The notes beneath the pieces were generated by a model. The model did not search any database. It was not told where the DNA came from and saw only the letters and a program-made list of their open reading frames with translations. A stretch of 15,915 nt of DNA, taken from NCBI GenBank assembly GCA_044360485.1, contig JBIKKG010000054.1, forward strand, positions 1-15,915. The letters run 5' to 3'. How positions within the stretch are numbered: the first letter of the stretch is position 1; the number at the start of each line of letters is the position of its first letter. This document shows, in pieces, positions 7,271 through 14,566 of this stretch. The position numbers were made by a program, and so were the translations under genes. The DNA comes from UBA4615 sp044360485 (GTDB lineage: Bacteria; Pseudomonadota; Gammaproteobacteria; Burkholderiales; Burkholderiaceae_E).

Positions 7271-8189
7271 GGATCCCGAACCGCCTCGCCCAGGTCTCGG
7301 TCGCTTGGGTCAACCAGTTGGGCAAAGGCGGCGCCCCCGAGATCTGCGGGGCATCGAAGCCAAGATGTGTTCCCAGGTGCGTCATGGCCTGTCGCAGCAC
7401 ATGTAGCGGCGGCTGGTCATCCACTGCGAGCGCGCCATTTTGCTTGGAAAGCTTTTGCCCATCGGCAGCCAGTACCACCGGCAGATGCATGTAACGAGGT
7501 TCGGGTAAGCCGAGCGTGCGTGCCAACAGCAGCTGTCGCGCGGTGGATCCGAGCAGGTCGGCGCCGCGCACCACATCGGTCACCCCCTGGGCCGCGTCGT
7601 CGATTACCACTGCCAGCTGATAGGCCCACAGGCCATCGGCCCGGCGCACTACGAAGTCGCCCACTTCACGCGAGACCTCCTGCGCCTGCGGGCCTAGGCA
7701 TCGATCGTTGAACTGCACCACACCTGATGCGACCCGCAACCGCCAGGCGCGGGCTTGGCGCCCGGGGGCGAGCCCTGCACGGCAGGTGCCGGGATAAGGC
7801 CGCTCTGCATGAAGCGCCCCCACAGCGCTGCCGGATAACTGAGAGTCAGCGATCTCGCGGCGTGTGCAGCCACACGGGTAGACCTGACCGCCCGCCTCCA
7901 GTGATTGCAAGGCATGCTCAAAGCGATCAAGGTGGGCCGACTGCCTCAGCGGCGTGTCGTCCCAGTGCAGACCCAGGCGCTCGAGGGTGTTCAGAATGGC
8001 CTGCGCAGCGCCGGATTGTTCGCGCGGCGGGTCGATGTCCTCGATGCGGACCAGCCAGCGCCCGCCATGGGCTCGTGCATCCAACCACGAGCCGAGGGCT
8101 GTGGCAATCGAGCCCGCGTGCAGCGGCCCGCTGGGCGACGGAGCAAATCGCCCCACGTAGGGCCGCCACGCCGGCGATGCGTCAGTCAT
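7257..8189 (-). CDS. gluQRS: Glutamyl-Q tRNA(Asp) synthetase GluQRS
   Basis: 310 residues, the size of the truncated class I GluRS paralogue that lacks the anticodon-binding domain. It activates glutamate and attaches it to queuosine at position 34 of tRNA-Asp. Visible signatures are the HIGH-like region RFAPSPSGPLHAGS (14-27), the IEDIDPPR acid-sugar pocket (49-56), a zinc site formed by C106-x-C108 with Y132 and C136 (CGC and YPGTC), and a KMSKS-like KLSKQ (246-250). The VGRFAPSP opening distinguishes it from full-length GltX, together with the absence of the C-terminal half. I chose the ATG at 8189, with GGTGG just upstream. A TTG 12 bp earlier would add only four residues. It converges on rhlE with a 14-bp overlap, and the pirin gene diverges from it. 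Confidence 0.95.
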   Translation of the reverse strand: MTDASPAWRPYVGRFAPSPSGPLHAGSIATALGSWLDARAHGGRWLVRIEDIDPPREQSGAAQAILNTLERLGLHWDDTPLRQSAHLDRFEHALQSLEAGGQVYPCGCTRREIADSQLSGSAVGALHAERPYPGTCRAGLAPGRQARAWRLRVASGVVQFNDRCLGPQAQEVSREVGDFVVRRADGLWAYQLAVVIDDAAQGVTDVVRGADLLGSTARQLLLARTLGLPEPRYMHLPVVLAADGQKLSKQNGALAVDDQPPLHVLRQAMTHLGTHLGFDAPQISGAPPLPNWLTQATETWARRFGILRAF

Positions 8190-8287
8190 GGCCCACCGCA
8201 AATGGTTGTGCCGCGGTCATGACAGCGTGTCCGGGTTGCCATCAGGTCGTGAGCATGCAAGGCATCGGCGCCCAGGATTCAAGAGCA

Positions 8288-8315
8288 TTGGATTGACTGA
8301 TCGGGATCATAACAA
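8288..8315 (+). promoter_or_regulatory. Possible pirin promoter with inverted repeat in the spacer
   Basis: TTGGAT (8288-8293), a 16-bp spacer and TAACAA (8310-8315) lie about 60 bp before the pirin gene. The spacer holds a 5+5 bp inverted repeat, TGATC-GG-GATCA (8298-8309), a position where a repressor could block polymerase. The match to sigma-70 consensus is modest and no regulator gene is adjacent. Confidence 0.3.
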
Positions 8316-8377
8316 TGCGCTGCGCACGCCATTCGGTAAGCTGGGTGCTGCGTTCATCACGGTGAAAGAGGCTCGGA

Positions 8378-9076
8378 ATGATTGCACTGCGTCCTGCAGG
8401 CGAGCGTGGCCATGCTGACTATGGCTGGCTCGATTCGTGGCATAGCTTTTCCTTTGCCGGATATCGTGACCCTGCACACATGGGCTTTGGACCCTTGCGG
8501 GTCATCAATGAGGATCGCGTGGCAGCAGGCGCTGGTTTCGGTACGCATGGGCATCGCGACATGGAGATCATCAGCTATGTGCTGGACGGTGCGCTGGCGC
8601 ATCGCGACAGCCTGGGCAACGGGTCGGTGATCCGCCCGGGCGATGTGCAACGCCTGAGTGCCGGAACCGGGGTCATGCATTCCGAGTTCAATCATCAGAC
8701 CGATGCCACGACCCACTTTCTGCAGATCTGGATCGAGCCCGACCAGCCCGGCGTGCAGCCCGGATACGACGAGCGCCGATTCGAGGCGGCGGACAAGCGC
8801 GGACGACTGCGCATGATCGCTTCACCGGACGGGGCCGACGGGTCGGTGCGCATTCATCAGCAGGCGCGTGTCTACGCTGGCTTGTTTGAGGGCGAGGAAT
8901 CGGATGAGCTGGCAATAGCGCCGGGTCGCAGGGCCTATGTGCATTTGGCACGCGGCCGACTGTGGGTGAACGGACAGGCCCTGCAAGCAGGTGATGCGTT
9001 GAAGTTGACCGCTGAAGCCAGCGTGAAGGTGGCGCAAGGCGAGGGGGCGGAAGTACTGGTGTTCGACCTGCCTTGA
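8378..9076 (+). CDS. Pirin family protein (bicupin, YhhW-like quercetinase)
   Basis: 232 residues, the standard size for the short bacterial pirin/YhhW group. The N-terminal cupin carries the metal-binding set seen in YhhW: His57 and His59 in GTHGHRDMEII, and His101 and Glu103 in GVMHSEFN. The opening WLDSWHSFSFAGYRDPAHMGFGPLRVINED (17-46) is diagnostic of the family. The C-terminal cupin (about 140-232) lacks obvious metal ligands, as is usual. Members bind one Fe or a similar metal in the cytoplasm. Some cleave quercetin, but the physiological substrate is generally unknown. An AGAGG ribosome-binding site (8367-8371) sits 6 nt before the ATG, supporting this start. The gene stands alone, divergent from gluQRS and followed by fpr after 142 bp. 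Confidence 0.93.
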   Translation: MIALRPAGERGHADYGWLDSWHSFSFAGYRDPAHMGFGPLRVINEDRVAAGAGFGTHGHRDMEIISYVLDGALAHRDSLGNGSVIRPGDVQRLSAGTGVMHSEFNHQTDATTHFLQIWIEPDQPGVQPGYDERRFEAADKRGRLRMIASPDGADGSVRIHQQARVYAGLFEGEESDELAIAPGRRAYVHLARGRLWVNGQALQAGDALKLTAEASVKVAQGEGAEVLVFDLP

Positions 9077-9154
9077 GTGGTTTGGTCTGCATAGCGGCTG
9101 CGGCTGCCCGCGCGTGTCATAGCGGCGCGGCCTTGACCCATCGCGATGCCGCGC

Positions 9155-9183
9155 TTCACGCACTCTCCCGGATCGGGTAAAAC
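9155..9183 (+). promoter_or_regulatory. Likely fpr promoter
   Basis: TTCACG (9155-9160), a 17-bp spacer and TAAAAC (9178-9183) form a reasonable sigma-70 promoter 35 bp ahead of the fpr ATG. Upstream of it the 9-mer CATAGCGGC occurs twice (9090-9098 and 9118-9126) in the same orientation. Confidence 0.35.
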
Positions 9184-9218
9184 GGCAGATTGACTGCTCT
9201 GTTGCGCCCTGCGATTTC

Positions 9219-9995
9219 ATGTCTGCGTTCAACTCCGAAACCGTTCTCGACGTCCATCACTGGAACGACACGCTCTTCAGTTTCAAGACCACCAGAGATC
9301 CCGCCCTGCGTTTTCGCAATGGGCACTTTGTGATGATCGGCCTGGAGGTCGAGGGCAAGCCGCTGGTGCGCGCCTACAGCGTGGCCAGTGCCAACTACGA
9401 GGAGCATCTGGAATTTCTCAGCATCAAGGTGCCTAACGGACCGCTCACCTCGCGGCTGCAGCATCTGAAGCCAGGTGACAAGGTGCTGGTCGGGCGCAAG
9501 CCCACTGGCACGCTGGTGATCGACGATCTCTTGCCCGGCCGTCATCTGTATCTCTTCGGCAGCGGTACGGGACTGGCACCGTTTCTCTCCATTGCGCGCG
9601 ACCCTGAAACCTACGAGCGCTACGAGAAGGTGATCCTGGTGCATGGCGTGCGCCTGGTCAGCGAATTGGCCTATGCCGATCTGTTGCAAACCCAGTTGCC
9701 TGCTGACGAGTTTCTGGGTGAGCTGGTGCGAGACAAGCTGATCTATTACCCCACAGTCACGCGTGAACCGTTCCGCCATCAGGGTCGGATCACTGATCTG
9801 ATTGAATCAGGTGAGCTGACGCGCCGAATCGGTCTGCCTGATCTGTCGCGCGAACACGACCGCGGCATGATCTGCGGCAGCCCGGCCATGCTGGCCGATA
9901 CACGCGCCTTGCTGGATGCGCGCGGTTTGGTGATCTCGCCCTCGTCCGGCGTGCCGGGCGATTACGTCATCGAGCGAGCGTTCGTGGAGAAGTGA
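9219..9995 (+). CDS. fpr: Ferredoxin/flavodoxin--NADP+ reductase
   Basis: 258 residues, a typical bacterial-subclass FNR. It moves electrons between NADPH and ferredoxin or flavodoxin through FAD in the cytoplasm, and supports Fe-S cluster maintenance and oxidative-stress defence. The FAD-binding motif RAYSVAS (51-57) is present, with SIKVPNGPLTSRL (68-80) packing on the cofactor. The NADP-binding part has GSGTGLAPF (114-122) and CGSPAM (219-224). The C-terminus ends AFVEK, as in the Azotobacter/Rhodobacter-like subclass, rather than in the tyrosine of plant-type enzymes. The start at 9219 matches the family N-terminus, although no strong ribosome-binding site is visible. Its last 29 bp overlap the convergent EamA permease gene. 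Confidence 0.95.
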   Translation: MSAFNSETVLDVHHWNDTLFSFKTTRDPALRFRNGHFVMIGLEVEGKPLVRAYSVASANYEEHLEFLSIKVPNGPLTSRLQHLKPGDKVLVGRKPTGTLVIDDLLPGRHLYLFGSGTGLAPFLSIARDPETYERYEKVILVHGVRLVSELAYADLLQTQLPADEFLGELVRDKLIYYPTVTREPFRHQGRITDLIESGELTRRIGLPDLSREHDRGMICGSPAMLADTRALLDARGLVISPSSGVPGDYVIERAFVEK

Positions 9996-10926
9996 GCGTG
10001 CTTGCCCGGCGCTCACGCTGGGCGAGCCACTCATTGAGGGCCAGGGCGCCCAGGACCAGCGCACCGCCCTGGATCGTTGAACCACCCGGGTGTTCCCCCG
10101 CGCCGATCCAGGCCCAAAGCGGCCCCAGCACGACTTCGAGCAGTCCGAGCAAAGCGATTTCGTGCGGTGCGAGGTGATGGGCGACGCGCACCATCAACAT
10201 GCAGGGCAGGGCGAGTTGCAGGCAACCCAAGGCTGCGAGAATGAGTAGGTCCCCGGCGCTGGCTGACAAAGGCCAGGCGAGCGGCAAGGTAATTCCCATG
10301 CAGATGAGCGCGCCAAGCAGCACAGAGGGCATCAGATCCAGGCGTGCGCCAGTTTTCTTGAGCAGGACCAGATTCAGGGCGGCTGCCACCGGTACGGCGA
10401 AAGCGATCGCCATGCCGGTCAGACCATCGCCGCTCAGTCCTTCGCGCACCATCCAGATCAGACCGATGCCGGCGCCCCCGATGGCCAGCCAGGTGCGCAG
10501 CGGCACCGATTCGCGCAGCACCAGCATGCCAAGCAATGCCGCCAGCAGCGGGGATGCTGCCATCACCACCAGCACGTTGGCCACGCTGGTGAACGTCAGG
10601 GCGATCATGAAGCAGGTGAACATCACCGCCCACATCAACCCTGAGAGCCATCCTAGGCGGCCACCCGACAGTGTGCGTGACAGCCACTTCCCCCGATGTA
10701 TCGCGAGCATCGTGACGATAACGAAGGCTGCGCAAAAGAGCGATCGCCAAAAGGCAATTTCGAAGCCCTCTGAGAGATCAAGAAAGCGGGTGCCCACCCC
10801 TGCCGTGCTCCATAACACCGTGCAGCCGAGCATCGTCAGCAGGGCTCGCTGGTGCGTGCGCCGTGCTGCAGGGCGAGACCGGACGATCGGGTCTGTCGGG
10901 CGGCCTGCGTCGTCAGGGTCGGTCAT
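9967..10926 (-). CDS. EamA/DMT superfamily permease
   Basis: 319 residues with about ten hydrophobic segments arranged as two EamA repeats (about 28-158 and 168-298), the pattern of drug/metabolite transporters in the inner membrane. Family-like features are CTVLWSTAGVGTRFL (35-49) in the first helix, SVANVLVVMAASPLLAALLG (114-133) closing repeat one, and LLEVVLGPLWAW (262-273) in repeat two. A charged, probably cytoplasmic N-terminal tail of about 25 residues precedes helix 1. The substrate cannot be predicted; DMT members export amino acids, nucleobases or other metabolites. The gene diverges from dnaE across 68 bp and overlaps fpr at its 3' end by 29 bp. A shorter start at Met32 is possible but would cut into the first helix. 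Confidence 0.92.
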   Translation of the reverse strand: MTDPDDAGRPTDPIVRSRPAARRTHQRALLTMLGCTVLWSTAGVGTRFLDLSEGFEIAFWRSLFCAAFVIVTMLAIHRGKWLSRTLSGGRLGWLSGLMWAVMFTCFMIALTFTSVANVLVVMAASPLLAALLGMLVLRESVPLRTWLAIGGAGIGLIWMVREGLSGDGLTGMAIAFAVPVAAALNLVLLKKTGARLDLMPSVLLGALICMGITLPLAWPLSASAGDLLILAALGCLQLALPCMLMVRVAHHLAPHEIALLGLLEVVLGPLWAWIGAGEHPGGSTIQGGALVLGALALNEWLAQRERRASTLTSPRTLAR

Positions 10927-10953
10927 TCACGGCGGGAAGGGTTCGGGCGCCGC

Positions 10954-10959
10954 AGTATA
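10954..10959 (-). promoter_or_regulatory. Possible -10 box of the EamA permease gene
   Basis: On the minus strand TATACT, five of six bases of the sigma-70 -10 consensus, lies 27 bp upstream of the permease ATG. I see no good -35 at the expected distance, so this rests on the -10 alone. Confidence 0.3.
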
Positions 10960-10982
10960 GCGAGCAGATCCCCCCGCGGCTG

Positions 10983-10988
10983 TAGAAT
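10983..10988 (+). promoter_or_regulatory. dnaE -10 box immediately before the start codon
   Basis: TAGAAT ends only 6 bp before the dnaE ATG at 10995, placing the expected transcription start on or next to the A of the ATG. No Shine-Dalgarno sequence is present. The -35 position is poorly matched. Confidence 0.4.
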
Positions 10989-10994
10989 CGTGCG

Positions 10995-13900
10995 ATGCCG
11001 GCGCCGCAATTCGTCCATCTCAGGGTTCGATCCGAGTATTCCATCAGCGACTCGATCGTGCGGATCGACGATCTGGTCACGGCAGCCGCCCAGGACGGAC
11101 AGGCCGCGCTCGCGATCGCGGACGCTGCCAATGTCTTCGGTTGGATCAAGTTCTATCGGGCCGCCCGTGAGCGTGGCATCAAGCCCATTCTGGGTGCCAG
11201 CCTGTGGCTCACCAACGATGCCGAGCGTGACCGCCCATTCGAGATGCTGGTGCTGGTGCGCAGTCGGGTCGGATACCGCAATCTGTGCGAGTTGTTGTCG
11301 CGTGCGTGGCTGGACAACGCCTCGCGTGGTCATGCGGAAGTACGCCGCGAATGGTTCCAGGAACTCGTACACGATACGACCGACGGTTGCGGTCTCATTG
11401 CATTGTCCGGCGCACACCGCGGTGACGTGGGCATGGCGCTGGCTTCGGGTCAGGTGCAGACCGCCGAGGCCCTGGCGCGGCAATGGCAGGCGGTGCTGCC
11501 GGGTGCGTACTACCTGGAGATCCAACGAACCGGTGCGCCTGAGGTCGAAGCCTATGTGCGTGCCGCCGCGCAACTGGCGCAGCGACTGGCGCTGCCGCTG
11601 GTGGCCACTCACCCGGTGCAGTTCATTGCATCCACCGACTTTCGGGCGCATGAGGCGCGGGTGTGCATTGCCGAAGGCGAAGTACTTGCCAATCCGCGGC
11701 GGGTGCGTCGCTTCTCAGAGTCGCAGTATTTTCTGACCCAGGCCGAGATGGCCGAGCGCTTTGCGGATCTGCCGCAAGCACTTGCCAATGCCGTGCAGAT
11801 TGCGCAGCGTTGCAACCTCACCATGGAACTGGGTAAGTCGCGTCTGCCGGATTTTCCAACGCCCGATGGCCTGAGCATCGAGGCTTACCTGCGCAGGCTG
11901 GCTGCTGATGGCTTGAATACCCGGTTGTTGCGAATCTTTACGGACTCGGCTGAGCGCGAATCGGAGCGGCCGCGCTATGAGGCGCGTCTGCAGACTGAAT
12001 GCGACACGATCATCGCCATGGGTTTCCCCGGCTACTTTCTGATCGTGGCCGATTTCATCAACTGGGCCAAGGCGAATGGCGTGCCCGTGGGCCCCGGACG
12101 CGGATCGGGTGCGGGCTCGCTGGTTGCCTTTGCGCTGGGCATCACCGATCTCGATCCCTTGCCGTATGCGCTGCTCTTTGAGCGCTTCCTGAATCCGGAG
12201 CGGGTTTCAATGCCCGACTTCGACATCGATTTCTGCCAGGACAATCGCTGGCGGGTGATTGAGTACGTGCGCGACAAATACGGCGCGCAGGCGGTCTCGC
12301 AGATTGCGACGTTCGGCACCATGGCCTCGAAGGCTGTCATCCGTGATGCGGGCCGGGTGCTTGATCTGCCCTATACGCTGTGCGACCAGCTGTCCAAGCT
12401 CATCCCGATTGTGCAGGCCAAGCCGCTGTCGCTGGCCAAGGCGCGTGAAGCCGAGCCGCTGTTGCGCGAGCGTGAGCAAAAGGAAGAAGAGGTACGCGGT
12501 CTGCTGGCGTTGGCCGAGCCGCTCGAGGACCTGACCCGCAATGTGGGCATGCACGCAGGTGGCGTGCTGATCGCGCCAGGCAAGCTCACCGATTTTTGTC
12601 CGCTGTACCGCGCGCCCGGTACCGACTCGGTCATCGCCCAGTACGACAAGGACGATGTCGAAGCCGTGGGCCTGGTGAAGTTCGACTTCCTGGGGCTGCG
12701 CAATCTGACGATCATTCAGCTGGCGGTGGACTTTATCAACCGCAGCGATCCGCAGCGAGCACTCGATCTCTCAACGCTCACCTTCGATGACCCTCGCGCT
12801 TATCAGATCCTGAAAGATGCCAACACCACGGCGATCTTCCAGGTCGAGGGCGACGGCATGAAAAAGTTGCTGCGCAAGTTGGCCCCCGATCGGTTCGAAG
12901 ACATCATCGCGGTGCTCGCGCTCTACCGCCCGGGGCCACTGGGTTCGGGCATGGTCGATGACTTCATTTTGCGCAAGAAAGGCCAGCAAAAGATCGACTA
13001 CTTCCATCCTGATCTGCGCGATTGCCTGGAGCCCACCTATGGCGTGATCGTCTATCAGGAGCAGGTGATGCAGATCGCACAGATCATCGCCGGCTACACG
13101 CTGGGTGGTGCCGACCTGCTGCGGCGTGCGATGGGCAAGAAAAAGGCTGAGGAAATGGCACAGCAGCGCGCCATTTTCACGGATGGCGCCCGTCACAAGG
13201 GACACGATCCGAATCTGGCGACGCAGCTGTTCGACCTGATGGAGAAGTTCGCCGAGTACGGCTTCAACAAGTCGCACACAGCGGCCTATGCGGTGGTCAC
13301 CTATCAGACGGCCTGGCTCAAGGCGCACTACCCGGCCGAATTCATGGCGGCCACGCTGTCTTCCGATATGGATGACACCGACAAGGTGCAACTGTTCGTG
13401 AAGGACGCCCAGGACAACGGGGTCAAGGTGCTGGGTCCGGATGTCAATCAATCGGGGTATCGGTTCGATCCGGTCGACGCTCGGACCATTCGCTACGGTC
13501 TGGGTGCCGTGAAAGGCACGGGCGAGTCCGCAGTCCAGGAAATCGTGCGGGCGCGCGAGTCAGGCGCCTTCACCTGCTTGTTTGATTTCTGTGTCCGGAT
13601 CGATCGTCGAGTGGTGAACCGTCGCACCATCGAGGCGCTCGTGCGCGCAGGCGCCTTCGATGCACTGGATGCCGATCGTGCGCGCATGCTGGCCAATGTG
13701 GGTCAGGCGATCGAGTCGGCCGATCAGCAGGCTGCGGCAGCCGGGCAGTCCAGTCTTTTTGGTGACGATGCCGCAGGGGGTGGTTTTGCGGCCCAATGGT
13801 TGCCCGCCCAGCCCTGGGACGATCGCCGACGTCTGCAGGAGGAAAAAACTGCGCTCGGTTTTTTCCTGAGTGGCCACCTGTTCAAAGGCTACGAGGCCGA

Positions 13901-14534
13901 GGTGCGCCGTTTCGTGCGCACCCGTCTGTCGGAGTTGCCACGCCTGGCTGAATCCGCACATGGCGCTGTGCCAGTCATGACCGCGGGCATCGTGACTACG
14001 GTCATGACGTCCATGACACGGCGCGGAAAGATGGTGCGTCTGGGGCTGGATGACGGCACAGCCGCAGTCGAAATTGCGGTCTTCAACGAACTCTATGATC
14101 AGTGCCGCGGCCTGCTGCGCGAAGACGAATTACTCGTCGTGCACGGCAAGGTGGCGCGCGATGAATACAGCGGCGGCTGGCGCATGAGTGCTGAGCGCGT
14201 GCTCGATCTGGCTCGCGCCCGCCAGGAACATGCCCAGGCATTGCTGTTGCGGATGAATGGCGGCTCTGATGGGCAGCGTTTGCGCGCCATTCTGGAACCG
14301 TTTCGTGCCAGGCGTGCCGCACTGGTGCCTGATCGCGCTTTCTCGGCGCACGATGACGATGACGACGCGCCCCTCGGGCCGCAGGGTTGCCCGGTTGAGA
14401 TTCACTACCGCAATGAGGCTGCGCGCTGTGCGGTCCGATTGGGCGACGCCTGGCGCATTCGCCCGGAGGAGTCGCTGCTCGATCAACTGCGCGACTGGCT
14501 GTCGGCAGATGGCGTCGAGTTGCGCTATGGCTGA
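10995..14534 (+). CDS. dnaE: DNA polymerase III subunit alpha (replicative polymerase)
   Basis: 1179 residues, the usual DnaE1 length; the polymerising subunit of the replicative holoenzyme. The N-terminal PHP domain begins FVHLRVRSEYS, with Arg12 where the family usually has a metal-ligand His. The palm holds the GRGSGAG stretch (about 368-374), the catalytic pair Asp410/Asp412 in PDFDIDFC (407-414) and the third aspartate Asp564 in VKFDFLGLRNL. The fingers include the YGFNKSHTAAYAVV segment. A beta-clamp motif QSSLF (918-922) fits the QxxLF consensus. ALGFFLSGH follows, then an OB-fold (GIVTTVMTSMTRRGKMVRLGLDDG) and a tail with an HDDDDD acidic run. No error-prone DnaE2 context (imuA/imuB) is seen. 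msbA follows after 32 bp on the same strand. Confidence 0.98.
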   Translation: MPAPQFVHLRVRSEYSISDSIVRIDDLVTAAAQDGQAALAIADAANVFGWIKFYRAARERGIKPILGASLWLTNDAERDRPFEMLVLVRSRVGYRNLCELLSRAWLDNASRGHAEVRREWFQELVHDTTDGCGLIALSGAHRGDVGMALASGQVQTAEALARQWQAVLPGAYYLEIQRTGAPEVEAYVRAAAQLAQRLALPLVATHPVQFIASTDFRAHEARVCIAEGEVLANPRRVRRFSESQYFLTQAEMAERFADLPQALANAVQIAQRCNLTMELGKSRLPDFPTPDGLSIEAYLRRLAADGLNTRLLRIFTDSAERESERPRYEARLQTECDTIIAMGFPGYFLIVADFINWAKANGVPVGPGRGSGAGSLVAFALGITDLDPLPYALLFERFLNPERVSMPDFDIDFCQDNRWRVIEYVRDKYGAQAVSQIATFGTMASKAVIRDAGRVLDLPYTLCDQLSKLIPIVQAKPLSLAKAREAEPLLREREQKEEEVRGLLALAEPLEDLTRNVGMHAGGVLIAPGKLTDFCPLYRAPGTDSVIAQYDKDDVEAVGLVKFDFLGLRNLTIIQLAVDFINRSDPQRALDLSTLTFDDPRAYQILKDANTTAIFQVEGDGMKKLLRKLAPDRFEDIIAVLALYRPGPLGSGMVDDFILRKKGQQKIDYFHPDLRDCLEPTYGVIVYQEQVMQIAQIIAGYTLGGADLLRRAMGKKKAEEMAQQRAIFTDGARHKGHDPNLATQLFDLMEKFAEYGFNKSHTAAYAVVTYQTAWLKAHYPAEFMAATLSSDMDDTDKVQLFVKDAQDNGVKVLGPDVNQSGYRFDPVDARTIRYGLGAVKGTGESAVQEIVRARESGAFTCLFDFCVRIDRRVVNRRTIEALVRAGAFDALDADRARMLANVGQAIESADQQAAAAGQSSLFGDDAAGGGFAAQWLPAQPWDDRRRLQEEKTALGFFLSGHLFKGYEAEVRRFVRTRLSELPRLAESAHGAVPVMTAGIVTTVMTSMTRRGKMVRLGLDDGTAAVEIAVFNELYDQCRGLLREDELLVVHGKVARDEYSGGWRMSAERVLDLARARQEHAQALLLRMNGGSDGQRLRAILEPFRARRAALVPDRAFSAHDDDDDAPLGPQGCPVEIHYRNEAARCAVRLGDAWRIRPEESLLDQLRDWLSADGVELRYG
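13840..13867. repeat. Perfect 10-bp inverted repeat inside dnaE
   Basis: AGGAAAAAAC at 13840-13849 and GTTTTTTCCT at 13858-13867 are exact reverse complements around an 8-nt loop. In RNA the stem could extend by two more pairs (U-G, G-C). It lies in codons for the conserved EEKTALGFFLSGH segment, so it may simply reflect amino-acid choice. Confidence 0.6.
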
Positions 14535-14566
14535 TCGTCCCGTGTCGGGCTGTGGTGGATGCAAAT

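Noticed and set aside
10923..11651. A 242-codon minus-strand open frame opposite the dnaE start
   Set aside because: It covers the conserved PHP region of dnaE and the permease start, and its composition looks like a shadow frame.
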